From positions 1 through 6,457 of the forward strand of contig CANKWG010000131.1 in assembly GCA_947487325.1 (NCBI GenBank): a DNA stretch of 6,457 nt. Reading direction: 5' to 3'. The position numbers were made by a program, and so were the translations under genes. The DNA comes from Oxalobacteraceae bacterium. GTDB lineage: Bacteria > Pseudomonadota > Gammaproteobacteria > Burkholderiales > Burkholderiaceae_D. Under the pieces are notes generated by a model, which did no database searches, was not told the origin of the DNA, and saw only the letters and a program-made list of their open reading frames with translations. Below, piece after piece: positions 6,453 to 6,457 of this stretch (the stretch's first letter is position 1; every line of letters begins with the position of its first letter).

Positions 6453-6457
6453 ATGAA
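6453..6457 (+). CDS. Possible start of the next operon gene (first two codons only)
   Basis: ATG at 6453-6455 follows the dprE2 stop without any gap, and the window ends two bases later. The close spacing continues the pattern of the operon, but no clear Shine-Dalgarno sequence precedes it and no product can be named. Confidence 0.2.

Overview
The window looks like chromosomal DNA of a Gram-negative proteobacterium, most likely a betaproteobacterium. The evidence is the divergent thiL/maeB pair, the proteobacterial fused malic enzyme, the moderately high GC, and Shine-Dalgarno-led genes with frequent GTG/TTG starts. Assignment below class level is not supported.

Layout. Positions 1-384 (minus strand) carry the first 128 codons of thiL (thiamine-monophosphate kinase), which runs off the left edge. 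A 163-bp divergent promoter region (385-547) separates it from maeB (548-2857, plus strand), an NADP-type malic enzyme with a C-terminal phosphotransacetylase-like domain. A 139-bp gap (2858-2996) holds a candidate promoter and a clear long inverted repeat. It leads into a tight three-gene operon on the plus strand: a HAD-phosphatase/UbiA-prenyltransferase fusion (2997-4430, probable TTG start), a DprE1-like FAD oxidoreductase (4424-5710, overlapping the stop of the previous gene) and a DprE2-like short-chain dehydrogenase (5712-6452, 1-nt gap). An ATG directly after the last stop, at the window edge, may begin a fourth gene.

How the genes work together. thiL and maeB are housekeeping functions (thiamine pyrophosphate synthesis; malate to pyruvate with NADPH). 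The operon matches the mycobacterial route to decaprenylphosphoryl-D-arabinose. In that route a UbiA-type enzyme (Rv3806c) transfers phosphoribose from PRPP to polyprenyl phosphate. A phosphatase removes the 5-phosphate. DprE1 then oxidises the 2'-OH of the ribosyl lipid and DprE2 reduces the keto intermediate to the arabinosyl lipid. Here the phosphatase step may be supplied by the HAD domain fused to the UbiA protein. The window therefore probably encodes a compact polyprenyl-phosphate D-arabinofuranose donor pathway in a Gram-negative bacterium. The arabinosyltransferase and the glycan or protein acceptor are not in the window. Family assignments rest on motifs and on remembered mycobacterial sequences; no database search was run.
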